Shown piece by piece: positions 1-6,875 of a stretch of DNA of 7,048 nucleotides (positions are counted from its first letter, which is position 1; every line of letters starts with the position of its first letter). Made by a program: the position numbers and the translations under genes. Under the pieces are notes generated by a model. It had not been told where the DNA came from and made no database searches. It saw only the letters and a list, made by a program, of their open reading frames with translations. The DNA is taken from assembly GCA_005877345.1 (NCBI GenBank), contig VBPR01000161.1, positions 1 to 7,048 on the forward strand, read 5' to 3'. The DNA is from Nitrososphaerota archaeon. Its GTDB lineage: Archaea; Thermoproteota; Nitrososphaeria; Nitrososphaerales; Nitrososphaeraceae.

Positions 1-615
1 CAGTAATATCTTATTGAATTTTGTTGGATAGTGATTGCCTCCTAGGGCTATGGCTGCCTTTTCACAAAACTCATTTTTTCTAGTAATAACCTTAAATAAA
101 GATCTACATACTGTATGTGCTGCATTTTCATCTTTCCATTGTTTTTCAGTTGATCCTATTTCAATAAATAGAGTGGGTTTTTTTAGTGAAGTCGGACCAT
201 GATGGGTAGATTCTATAATAATATCATACATGGGAACTCTATCCTTATGATTATTCAATTCAATAAGGTATTGTTTTTGAAGCCAAGGATAACATACTCC
301 TAATTCTCTTTCTTTGCCCCCAAAATTATTTTTGCTAAAATTTCCTGTGGAATGACACGTCAATGCCGGAATGTTAGCTTTAGATCTGTGTTGAGATAGG
401 AAAATAAAACATGATGTGTTGGGATATTGTTCATCCAGATTATCAAGATAGAGCAAATTATTTTCAGAAATATGTAAGACAATATTTGGATAATTACTTG
501 AACAAAAGGTAGAATTAGTATCTTTCATGAATCCATATTTCTCGATTAAACAACGCGAAATTGTACTGCTTGCAAGATCTCCGTTTGAACAAATTAGTGT
601 ATAATTGTCAGACAA
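1..615 (-). CDS. dtdA: D-aminoacyl-tRNA deacylase, archaeal DTD2 type (C-terminus beyond window edge)
   Basis: This enzyme hydrolyses the ester bond between a D-amino acid and tRNA in the cytoplasm, recycling mischarged D-Tyr-, D-Asp- and similar tRNAs. My translation gives 205 residues with the DTD2 signatures in order: an N-terminal strand with SNGDLAS (about 10-16), SQHRS (74-78), H88 and TGN (90-92) with FGGKEREL (98-105), ESTHHGPT (135-142), FIEIGSTEKQW (150-160) and GGNHYPTKF (192-200). The family is usually about 250-290 residues, so roughly the last quarter lies off the left edge. The start is TTG at 615: in-frame stops lie just upstream at 637-639 and 643-645, and the first ATG in frame (528) would delete the conserved SNGDLAS segment. 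A TATA-like box 32 nt upstream supports this start. The gene follows leuS on the same strand after 175 nt, so it probably has its own promoter. The motifs make the family assignment firm; the exact start is less certain. Confidence 0.9.
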   Translation of the reverse strand, partial: MSDNYTLICSNGDLASSTISRCLIEKYGFMKDTNSTFCSSNYPNIVLHISENNLLYLDNLDEQYPNTSCFIFLSQHRSKANIPALTCHSTGNFSKNNFGGKERELGVCYPWLQKQYLIELNNHKDRVPMYDIIIESTHHGPTSLKKPTLFIEIGSTEKQWKDENAAHTVCRSLFKVITRKNEFCEKAAIALGGNHYPTKFNKILL

Positions 616-638
616 CTCTGAATATTTGAAATGCTTCT

Positions 639-647
639 AAATTTAAT
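639..647 (-). promoter_or_regulatory. TATA-like box for dtdA
   Basis: On the minus strand ATTAAATTT begins 32 nt before the TTG at 615, with its centre about 28 nt upstream. This is the expected distance from an archaeal TATA box to a transcript that starts at the first codon. No GGTGA-type ribosome binding site lies before the TTG, which also fits a leaderless mRNA. The same spacing is seen at alaS and aspS. AT-rich DNA makes chance matches common, so this rests mainly on the repeated spacing. Confidence 0.45.
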
Positions 648-661
648 GGTATACGCAACCC

Positions 662-671
662 ATAAAAATAA
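662..671 (-). terminator. Possible T-rich stop signal after leuS
   Basis: In the minus-strand transcript, TTATTTTTAT lies about 120 nt after the leuS stop and before the dtdA box. Archaeal termination typically needs only short U-rich runs, so this could end the alaS-leuS transcript. No hairpin accompanies it, and the run of five T is short. It could equally be an upstream AT-rich promoter element of dtdA. The rest of 616-790 shows nothing else I can support. Confidence 0.2.
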
Positions 672-790
672 TTTTAGTTAACAATTTATCATTAACCAAA
701 TAGATAATGAGAAAATATTGGCCGTCGGTGCTACTACAACTACTAAGCGTCCATTTGGAGGTGTAAATTTTTCAATTTAATGGCTTAAGT

Positions 791-3769
791 TTATTCAATA
801 TAGATAGCTGGTTTATACGGCCTGGCAAATTTCGACTTTTGCTTAGGGTCATATTTGTTACTATTGTCTTCACATAAGATACTTACTTCAAGTTGATCAT
901 TTCCAATTTCACTAATTAGTAAAGATATAGCATCTTGTAGAGGTATCAATTCATTAAATGAATCAATTTTCATTCTTCTTTGTCTAACTTCTAGTGACTC
1001 CGACAGAATGTCATCTATCATTTTCTTTACCAAGTCAGGGTTATGCTTAACGAAATCTTTAACTTCGCTATCATTTACAAACTCCTTCATGAATAATCCA
1101 AAATTTGCAGTTGATTGGCTCTGTATCCTGTCTAATAATTTTTTATATAATATGCACTTGATGGTTGAAGACGTGTATATCATAATCCTTTTTGGAACGA
1201 TTTTAGTAACCTTTGTTATTTTCTGTATATCTAAAATTATATTTTGAATAAGTCTTTCATTATCTTCAGATTTCAACTTAATTTTTGAATCATCAGCCTC
1301 GGGCCATTGATCTATACTTATAAAGGAATGATTACCCATTATTTCCCAAACTTCCTCACAGAAGAAAGGAGCAAATGGCGATAATAATTTAATCCTCGTT
1401 TCAAAGAATTCCTTTAGATAATTATTACCTATTGATTTATTTTTTGCAAGTTTTCTTTTATGATACCACTGTAGGTCATTGTCCATCAAGTATAATATAT
1501 TGTGTAATGCTTCTCTGATTCTAAATTTTTCAATAGCAGAAGTAGTTTCTAAAATAATATGTTGAATCCTACTTGAAATCCAGAGGTCTTCCAGTTCATT
1601 GCATTCCGTACTATTATGAATTGTAGTAAAAACGCTCTTGTGAGTACATATAGCTCTGTAAATTTCAAACAATTTGGATCTAATTCCTTTTACTAAATCA
1701 AATGAGAAGTCAGAATCCTGTAATATCTCTGCAGATGCTAGCATTGTAAGACGAATCGGATCAGCACCATATTCCTCTATTGCATGTCGCAGGGGAATAA
1801 TATTTCCAAACGATTTAGACATTTTCTTACCTTCCATTAGTACCGACCCATTGACGACAATTTGCTTAGGCCACTTATCCTTGGTAAAAATTGCTGCATG
1901 ATTAAATATAAAAAACGCTAGATGATTTGGAACCAAATCCCTTCCAGAATGCCTAGAATCAACTGGATAAAAATACAGAAATTCATTTCTGATTTTATCC
2001 AATAATTGTACGGAAATTTTTGAATCTTTAGCAACTAGGTCACGATCATTCTTTCCTAAAAGAACGTAATCAAAAAAACTATCGCTCAAATTATCTGCCG
2101 ATACCTTATCTTTGCTGTTTTGTAGATCGATATTATTGCGAATATAATTTGATAGGGTGTAATAAGCCATATAAATAACTGAATCTGCTAGACTTTCAAT
2201 AATCCACTCATTATCCCATGGAAGTTTCGTTCCTAGACCGATTTTTCTTGCACATGCTCTTTCCTTTAGCCAATCTATAACATTTGCAAATTCTTGTCTT
2301 ATTTCTTCAGGTAGAATTTCCATATTTTTTATCAGTTCATATGCCAATTTTTTCCAATTTTCATCACCATAATTGATAAACCACTGGTTTGTTAGTAACT
2401 TCACTACGCAAGAAGTACCGCATCTGCATCTTACTGCATTTTTTAATTCATACATGGTGGTTCCGATTCCCTGGTTGATGATTTTATCCCTTATTGTATC
2501 TCTTGCTTTTAACACACTTAGATTTCCGATTATATCTATCTCTGGCAAAAGGACACCATTGTGAAATTCGTCGGAATAAAGCTTGTTTGTTGCTTCTTCA
2601 AGTTTTGGATCGTTCTGATTCGTTATTGAATATCTAGTCACTATAAATTCTGCAGGGGATAAGCCAATTGAGGGAAACGTATCAGTATGGATTACCGTTA
2701 TGGGAACAATATTAACAGTCATGTCATATTTTGTCAATGTATCGGAGTCCTTCCTTAAATCAATGAGCGCTTGGTAATCATAAGGTGAATGTGCTGGAAC
2801 CGACATAACAATTCCAGTCCCATTATTGGGATCAACAAATGATGCAGGAAATATAGGTATGTGTTGTTTTCTTAATTGATCAAATACAGATTTTCCTATC
2901 AAATCAGATCCGAGTATTTCTGAAATTATCGACACGTTTAGGTTTAAAAATTCCAACTTTTTTGCTGCATCTTTAGTTATTATCCATTTCTCATTATTTA
3001 CAAGTGCGGTTACATACTTAATATTAGGATTTATCCATAAGTTAGTCACACCAAAAATAGTTTCTGGTCTTAATGTGGCAGTTGGAATAACGTATTGTTC
3101 TTCAAATTTGAATTTTACAAGCACATATTCAATTAGCTCTGGTTCGATATCGCCTATAGTATCATGTTGACTAACTGGATTTTGATCTTGAGGACACCAT
3201 CCGACTGGATGAGATCCCTGAACTATTAAGCCTTTCTTCCTAAGGTTTCTAAATTGCCACGAAATGAATTTAGAATAGGCCGTATCTATCGTCGTAAACT
3301 CTCTCCTCCAATCAATAGAATACCCCATTTCATTCATACCTTCTTTGATTTCTTCATGGAAAAAGTCGGCTATTTTTTTAGGTTCTTTGAAACTTGATAT
3401 TACTTCATCAGGGATCTTGTATATTTGTTCAAAAGTTTCTATTAATTCTAGATCGTTGGATTTGATTCTTTGTGACATTGACACAATAGGTGTTCCGGTA
3501 TAGTGGAAACCCATTGGAAATAATACATTATAACCCTTCATACGTTTGTATCTCGCATGGACATCAGCCAAAGTATATGTTCTTCCGTGACCTACATGTT
3601 GTGGCGAATTTGGATAAGGATACGCGACTGTAAGAAAATACTTTTTCGTATGCGGCTGAGTTTCAGATTCAAATATTCTACCTTCAGACCACTTTTTTCT
3701 CCACTTTTCTCCAACTTTTGCCCAATTGAGTTCTACGTAGGACGTTTTTTCAGCTGAATTTTCGGCCAT
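791..3769 (-). CDS. leuS: Leucyl-tRNA synthetase, archaeal type
   Basis: This class I synthetase joins leucine to tRNA-Leu in the cytoplasm using ATP. From the ATG at 3769 it has 992 residues, a normal length for archaeal LeuRS. The Rossmann catalytic core carries the HIGH motif as HVGHGR (58-63) and the KMSKS motif intact (649-653). The inserted CP1 editing domain, which hydrolyses Ile- or Val-tRNA-Leu, shows the threonine-rich TATLRPET (230-237) and GTGIV...SPYDY (317-332) with the editing aspartate near 331. Cys448, Cys450 and Cys454 form a probable zinc knuckle. The helical anticodon-stem domain and the archaeal C-terminal tail, ending in KPAIYIE, follow. A GTG three codons upstream (3778) is an alternative start; I prefer the ATG because the preceding AGTGA is a weak ribosome binding match. 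The start overlaps the alaS stop by 20 nt (29 with GTG), which implies co-transcription and coupled translation. No key residue appears to be missing. Confidence 0.97.
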   Translation of the reverse strand: MAENSAEKTSYVELNWAKVGEKWRKKWSEGRIFESETQPHTKKYFLTVAYPYPNSPQHVGHGRTYTLADVHARYKRMKGYNVLFPMGFHYTGTPIVSMSQRIKSNDLELIETFEQIYKIPDEVISSFKEPKKIADFFHEEIKEGMNEMGYSIDWRREFTTIDTAYSKFISWQFRNLRKKGLIVQGSHPVGWCPQDQNPVSQHDTIGDIEPELIEYVLVKFKFEEQYVIPTATLRPETIFGVTNLWINPNIKYVTALVNNEKWIITKDAAKKLEFLNLNVSIISEILGSDLIGKSVFDQLRKQHIPIFPASFVDPNNGTGIVMSVPAHSPYDYQALIDLRKDSDTLTKYDMTVNIVPITVIHTDTFPSIGLSPAEFIVTRYSITNQNDPKLEEATNKLYSDEFHNGVLLPEIDIIGNLSVLKARDTIRDKIINQGIGTTMYELKNAVRCRCGTSCVVKLLTNQWFINYGDENWKKLAYELIKNMEILPEEIRQEFANVIDWLKERACARKIGLGTKLPWDNEWIIESLADSVIYMAYYTLSNYIRNNIDLQNSKDKVSADNLSDSFFDYVLLGKNDRDLVAKDSKISVQLLDKIRNEFLYFYPVDSRHSGRDLVPNHLAFFIFNHAAIFTKDKWPKQIVVNGSVLMEGKKMSKSFGNIIPLRHAIEEYGADPIRLTMLASAEILQDSDFSFDLVKGIRSKLFEIYRAICTHKSVFTTIHNSTECNELEDLWISSRIQHIILETTSAIEKFRIREALHNILYLMDNDLQWYHKRKLAKNKSIGNNYLKEFFETRIKLLSPFAPFFCEEVWEIMGNHSFISIDQWPEADDSKIKLKSEDNERLIQNIILDIQKITKVTKIVPKRIMIYTSSTIKCILYKKLLDRIQSQSTANFGLFMKEFVNDSEVKDFVKHNPDLVKKMIDDILSESLEVRQRRMKIDSFNELIPLQDAISLLISEIGNDQLEVSILCEDNSNKYDPKQKSKFARPYKPAIYIE

Positions 3770-6515
3770 TTTTTTCACTAGAATCTAAAATACTTGTCAA
3801 CAAATTCTCAAGATTATTCAAGCATTCTTGAACCTTACTCTTGTCTGTTCCTCCACCTTGAGCAAATTTCTCTGTGCCTCCTCCACCGGTACCTCCAAGT
3901 TTTAACGAAATATCTTTAGCAATTTTTGATGCTTTAATGAATTTTCTTGATTCAGCACCAACAAAAACTATGACTTTTATTCTTTCTTGATCCTGAACGA
4001 GTGCAACGTATACTAAAAAAGGATCATTATCTATACTTTTTTCTCCTAATGCAATATAGTAGTCATCGCCTATTTCATCATCATAAGTAATGTAGATCTT
4101 TAATCCTGATCTTGATTTAGTCGCTTTCTGAGAAACGATTTTAGTCATATTGTCTGAAAATTTATTAACAAGAATTCTAAACTTTCTTTTCATTAAATCA
4201 TTGTCCGCTGTTATCCTGTCAAACGAATCAACTACTTTCTCTTTGCTTGAACCAAGGGATTGGGCGATATGAAGTAACTGAGATTCCTGTGATTGCACGT
4301 ACTTCAAAGCATTATTTCCAGCAACATACTCTAGTCTTACTACCCCATCCTGAATTCTCTCAGTTTTTAGAATTTTTATCAGACCTATTTCTCCTGTCTT
4401 ATTTACATGGGTTCCACCACATGCTTCGACATCCCATCCGTCTATGTTTACTATCCTTACATTGTTTGATGGAACTGCGCCTCCTTGATAAATCCTGAAT
4501 GTATATCGCTTCTCAGCATCGGATCTTTCAAATACATTGATTAGTATTGGTAAATTTCTCTGAACCACTTCATTGGCGGTTTTTTCTATCTGCTTGATTT
4601 CTTCTATCGTCAAAGCAGAATGATGAGTAATGTCCAATCTTGCGTAATGTTCTTCCTTAAAGGCAGAATTCTGCCATACCCATGTTCCAAGATTGTTCCT
4701 TGCAGCGGAATTCAATATGTGGGTTGCGCTATGATTTTTGGTAATAGCTAGTCTCCTTTCGTTATCAACAATTCCGTGGACTATTTTATCTTCTGGAAAA
4801 TGATCTTTTGATGAACCGTCTAATTTATGAAGAACTATATCATTTTGTTTTACTACGTCTGTAATTTTAATCCCTTCGATATATCCAAAATCTGGTTCTT
4901 GTCCTCCTCCTCTGGGATAAAATGCAGTTTGATCCAAAATCATGTATTTGCCTTTAACTATTCTAAGAATTCTTGCATCAAATTCTCTAATGGACGGATC
5001 TTCATAATACAATAATCTTGTGGGTTTTAGTCCAGTGATAGTTTCAATGACTGGAACCCGTTTTGATTCATGAGAGGTATGCAGCTCTGCTAATTTAAAA
5101 TAAAAATCAGATGGTATTTTTTCTATAACTCCAGTTTCAAGTAAAAAATCAGGTGTAATTCCATCGGATTCGTACATCCTTATTAGGTCTTCAACACTGG
5201 GGCTTTTCTTGTTTGTTAACATGGATTTGGCTATGGAATACATTCTTACTTTAGATGAAGAATACCTCCCGGATTCAATTTGTATTATGGTTCTAACATC
5301 ATTCTTGTGCTCATATAACTCAGGATACATTGCTTTTAGTTGATCAATGTGTAAATCCATGATATCTTCTAAATCGACATTCCAGCCATAACGTGCAAGT
5401 AATGCAAGAGTTCTTCTTAATATTATTCTCAGATTGTAACCTCCTCCGACATTCGAAGGTAAAGAACCATCAGAAATTGCAAACAATAAAGTTCTTGTGT
5501 GATCAGCTATTACTGATAATGTTTCAAACGGCAAGATAGTCTTTTCTAAAGCTTCATACGATACGCCCATTTCTTTTGCAATATTCGTTTTCAAAAGTCT
5601 TACATCATAATGATAGTTCGAATATTTCTCAGAAAATATCCTGAAATATTGAGATAGAAACTCTGGATTCGAATCAATATCAATACCAATTATATCTTTT
5701 ATTTTTTTTATTACCGGTCCGAACGTAGCATCATAGCTTGTTGGGGTGCCTAATGTGATCCAGGACATGCGTTCTAGTCCTGCTCCCATATCTATAATCC
5801 TGTTATCAAGCGTACGGTAATTGTGTTCGTCTCCCTCAAACTCAGTGAATACCGCATTTCCTAGCTCCAATCCTCGAACATAATATTCCAACGAATTACC
5901 AAAGGCTCCGGCACCCATCCAAACATCTTCAACGAAAGTAATTTCTTCCGATTGAATACCAAGTACTTCCTTAAGGAGAGCGTGATCCAGTTCTATACAC
6001 CTGTCCTTCCAATATCCACCTGGTGCATCTGCATCACAGGTTTGACCTATCATGCAGAAACTAGTATAGTGTCTACCAGTAAGACCAACATTTTCAATAT
6101 CATTAAAACGAAGACACATTTGAGGAACAACAAGAGGATTTTTTGGGATTTCAAATACGATCTTTCCATTCATTACCCTCTGAAAGTCTACTATTGAAGC
6201 AATCGTGAAATAAAGATCCTCTCTCCAGCGACATACCACAGGATATCTTTGGATTAGTTCGTGATCATTTTTTCTGAAAAAGCTACTCAATTCTTTCCAG
6301 GTATTTACAAAATCTAGTCTCTTTGATGTCGGGGGATCTCCTATAAAGCTGTAGTTTTCATGTTCGGGACAAGCTACTTTATCATTTATAGACCAAAAGA
6401 ATTTTCCGCATAACTTGCAATTTTGTCTTTTGAAGCCTTTTTCATCGAACAATGAAACCTTATAATATTTATCTGGATTTGAAGAAAAAAGTGATAATAG
6501 TGACTGTTTTTCCAT
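3750..6515 (-). CDS. alaS: Alanyl-tRNA synthetase, archaeal type
   Basis: This class II synthetase charges tRNA-Ala and edits Ser- and Gly-tRNA-Ala in cis. From the ATG at 6515 it has 921 residues, normal for archaeal AlaRS. In order I see the archaeal N-terminal zinc ribbon (C33, C36, C49, H52) before YSFIG, class II motif 2 around TGRHYTSF (146-153), the DMGAGLER segment (242-249), motif 3 as GGGYNLRIILRR (357-368), and PRGGGQ (534-539) opening the editing half. The editing zinc site is HSATH (595-599) with CGGTH (699-703). The C-terminal DHHA1-type domain ends with the glycine-rich stretch at 874-891. A TTG at 6536 would add seven residues that match nothing I know in the family, so I prefer the ATG, which also has a TATA-like box at the leaderless distance. 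It is the first gene of a probable alaS-leuS operon and is divergent from aspS. Confidence 0.97.
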   Translation of the reverse strand: MEKQSLLSLFSSNPDKYYKVSLFDEKGFKRQNCKLCGKFFWSINDKVACPEHENYSFIGDPPTSKRLDFVNTWKELSSFFRKNDHELIQRYPVVCRWREDLYFTIASIVDFQRVMNGKIVFEIPKNPLVVPQMCLRFNDIENVGLTGRHYTSFCMIGQTCDADAPGGYWKDRCIELDHALLKEVLGIQSEEITFVEDVWMGAGAFGNSLEYYVRGLELGNAVFTEFEGDEHNYRTLDNRIIDMGAGLERMSWITLGTPTSYDATFGPVIKKIKDIIGIDIDSNPEFLSQYFRIFSEKYSNYHYDVRLLKTNIAKEMGVSYEALEKTILPFETLSVIADHTRTLLFAISDGSLPSNVGGGYNLRIILRRTLALLARYGWNVDLEDIMDLHIDQLKAMYPELYEHKNDVRTIIQIESGRYSSSKVRMYSIAKSMLTNKKSPSVEDLIRMYESDGITPDFLLETGVIEKIPSDFYFKLAELHTSHESKRVPVIETITGLKPTRLLYYEDPSIREFDARILRIVKGKYMILDQTAFYPRGGGQEPDFGYIEGIKITDVVKQNDIVLHKLDGSSKDHFPEDKIVHGIVDNERRLAITKNHSATHILNSAARNNLGTWVWQNSAFKEEHYARLDITHHSALTIEEIKQIEKTANEVVQRNLPILINVFERSDAEKRYTFRIYQGGAVPSNNVRIVNIDGWDVEACGGTHVNKTGEIGLIKILKTERIQDGVVRLEYVAGNNALKYVQSQESQLLHIAQSLGSSKEKVVDSFDRITADNDLMKRKFRILVNKFSDNMTKIVSQKATKSRSGLKIYITYDDEIGDDYYIALGEKSIDNDPFLVYVALVQDQERIKVIVFVGAESRKFIKASKIAKDISLKLGGTGGGGTEKFAQGGGTDKSKVQECLNNLENLLTSILDSSEKNGRKFS
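3773..3779 (-). promoter_or_regulatory. Weak ribosome binding site at leuS start
   Basis: The transcript reads AGTGA followed by seven A and then TGG, so AGTGA lies a few bases before the ATG at 3769 and contains the competing GTG start at 3778. It is a partial match to the GGTGA consensus complementary to the archaeal 16S rRNA 3' end. As the site lies inside the last codons of alaS, ribosomes finishing alaS may reinitiate here. This is a modest match and mainly helps decide between the two starts. Confidence 0.3.
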
Positions 6516-6538
6516 TTCACACAAATTATTTGACAATG

Positions 6539-6546
6539 TTATTAAT
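6539..6546 (-). promoter_or_regulatory. TATA-like box for alaS
   Basis: On the minus strand ATTAATAA begins 31 nt before the ATG at 6515, the leaderless spacing also found at dtdA and aspS. The TGTGA just before the ATG is at best a weak ribosome binding site. A second AT-rich element, TAATAAT at 6563-6569, has a similar spacing to the alternative TTG start at 6536, so the promoter and start cannot be settled from sequence alone. Confidence 0.4.
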
Positions 6547-6656
6547 GCTTTTGTAAGTTTCGATTATTACCAAGCCCAAGAGGTTTTTACCCATTTTTGA
6601 CTATTCCGAGGTAATTCTATTATCCGTTATTATATCGCTATTACTTTTTATCAGCT

Positions 6657-6664
6657 CTATAAAT
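6657..6664. promoter_or_regulatory. Orphan TATA-like element in alaS-aspS gap
   Basis: The sequence CTATAAAT resembles a classical archaeal TATA box and can be read on either strand. On the minus strand it would start a transcript near 6635, giving alaS a leader of about 120 nt. On the plus strand it would start one near 6687, well ahead of aspS. No gene lies at the usual spacing, so it is either a distal promoter, a promoter for a small RNA, or chance. Confidence 0.25.
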
Positions 6665-6730
6665 CCTTGTTGGGGTATGTCGTAAACAAGATTTCAACAC
6701 CCTGGTCTATTAAAGGTGCATAGTTGTCCA

Positions 6731-6747
6731 TATAAATAATATATTTA
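6731..6747. promoter_or_regulatory. AT-only near-palindromic TATA-like segment
   Basis: Seventeen consecutive A/T bases, TATAAATAATATATTTA, are nearly symmetrical. They could form a bidirectional TATA element or simply an easily melted stretch in the divergent promoter region. Read forward, transcription would begin near 6760, about 115 nt ahead of the aspS start. There is no gene at the expected distance on either strand apart from a doubtful 24-codon frame. Confidence 0.25.
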
Positions 6748-6825
6748 GTTACTACTTTGATTCTCTTTCTATGACGTAATACGTGTTGGCATGTTTGTTG
6801 CAATAATTAGTATATCTGTGTCAAA

Positions 6826-6840
6826 AGGTTAAATTAACCT
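6826..6840. promoter_or_regulatory. Perfect 15-bp palindrome, candidate operator of aspS
   Basis: AGGTTAA and TTAACCT form perfect 7-bp arms around a single central A. The site ends five bases before the aspS TATA-like box, where it would cover the BRE/TFB contact region, a typical place for an archaeal repressor or activator of the winged-helix dimer type. The symmetry is seen directly; binding by a regulator is inference. The arms could also form a stem only if transcribed, but a 1-nt loop makes an RNA hairpin unlikely. Confidence 0.4.
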
Positions 6841-6844
6841 GTAC

Positions 6845-6853
6845 ATTAAAGTT
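6845..6853 (+). promoter_or_regulatory. TATA-like box for aspS
   Basis: ATTAAAGTT begins 31 nt before the TTG at 6876, with its centre about 27 nt upstream, matching the leaderless arrangement seen at dtdA and alaS. No ribosome binding site precedes the TTG. For the alternative ATG at 6939 this box would imply a leader of about 63 nt. Confidence 0.45.
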
Positions 6854-6875
6854 CAAATTATCAGGGTTCGTCAAT

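Larger units (their letters stand above)
6547..6825. other. Divergent intergenic region between alaS and aspS
   Basis: This stretch separates two divergently transcribed synthetase genes. I find no convincing gene, tRNA or rRNA in it. It holds two additional TATA-like elements, CTATAAAT at 6657-6664 (TTTATAG on the minus strand) and the strongly AT-rich near-symmetrical segment at 6731-6747, neither of which is at the leaderless distance from a known start. A 6-bp inverted repeat, CTTGTT (6666-6671) with AACAAG (6685-6690), is too short and widely spaced to call a hairpin. The total gap from 6516 to 6875 is 360 nt, long for a compact archaeal genome, so an unannotated small RNA is possible but unproven. 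Confidence 0.6.

Noticed and set aside
707..766. A 19-codon plus-strand frame between dtdA and leuS, and a second plus-strand frame reading ATTTTKRPFGG nearby.
   Set aside because: They are very short, the second has no start codon, and neither has a promoter at a suitable place. Nothing links them to a known family.
1008..1247. Plus-strand open frames of 60-85 codons inside leuS and alaS.
   Set aside because: All lie opposite well-conserved synthetase codons, have no recognisable domain and are expected shadows of long minus-strand genes.
6666..6690. CTTGTT / AACAAG inverted repeat as a terminator or riboswitch stem.
   Set aside because: Six base pairs around a 13-nt loop is common by chance and no T run or further stem accompanies it.
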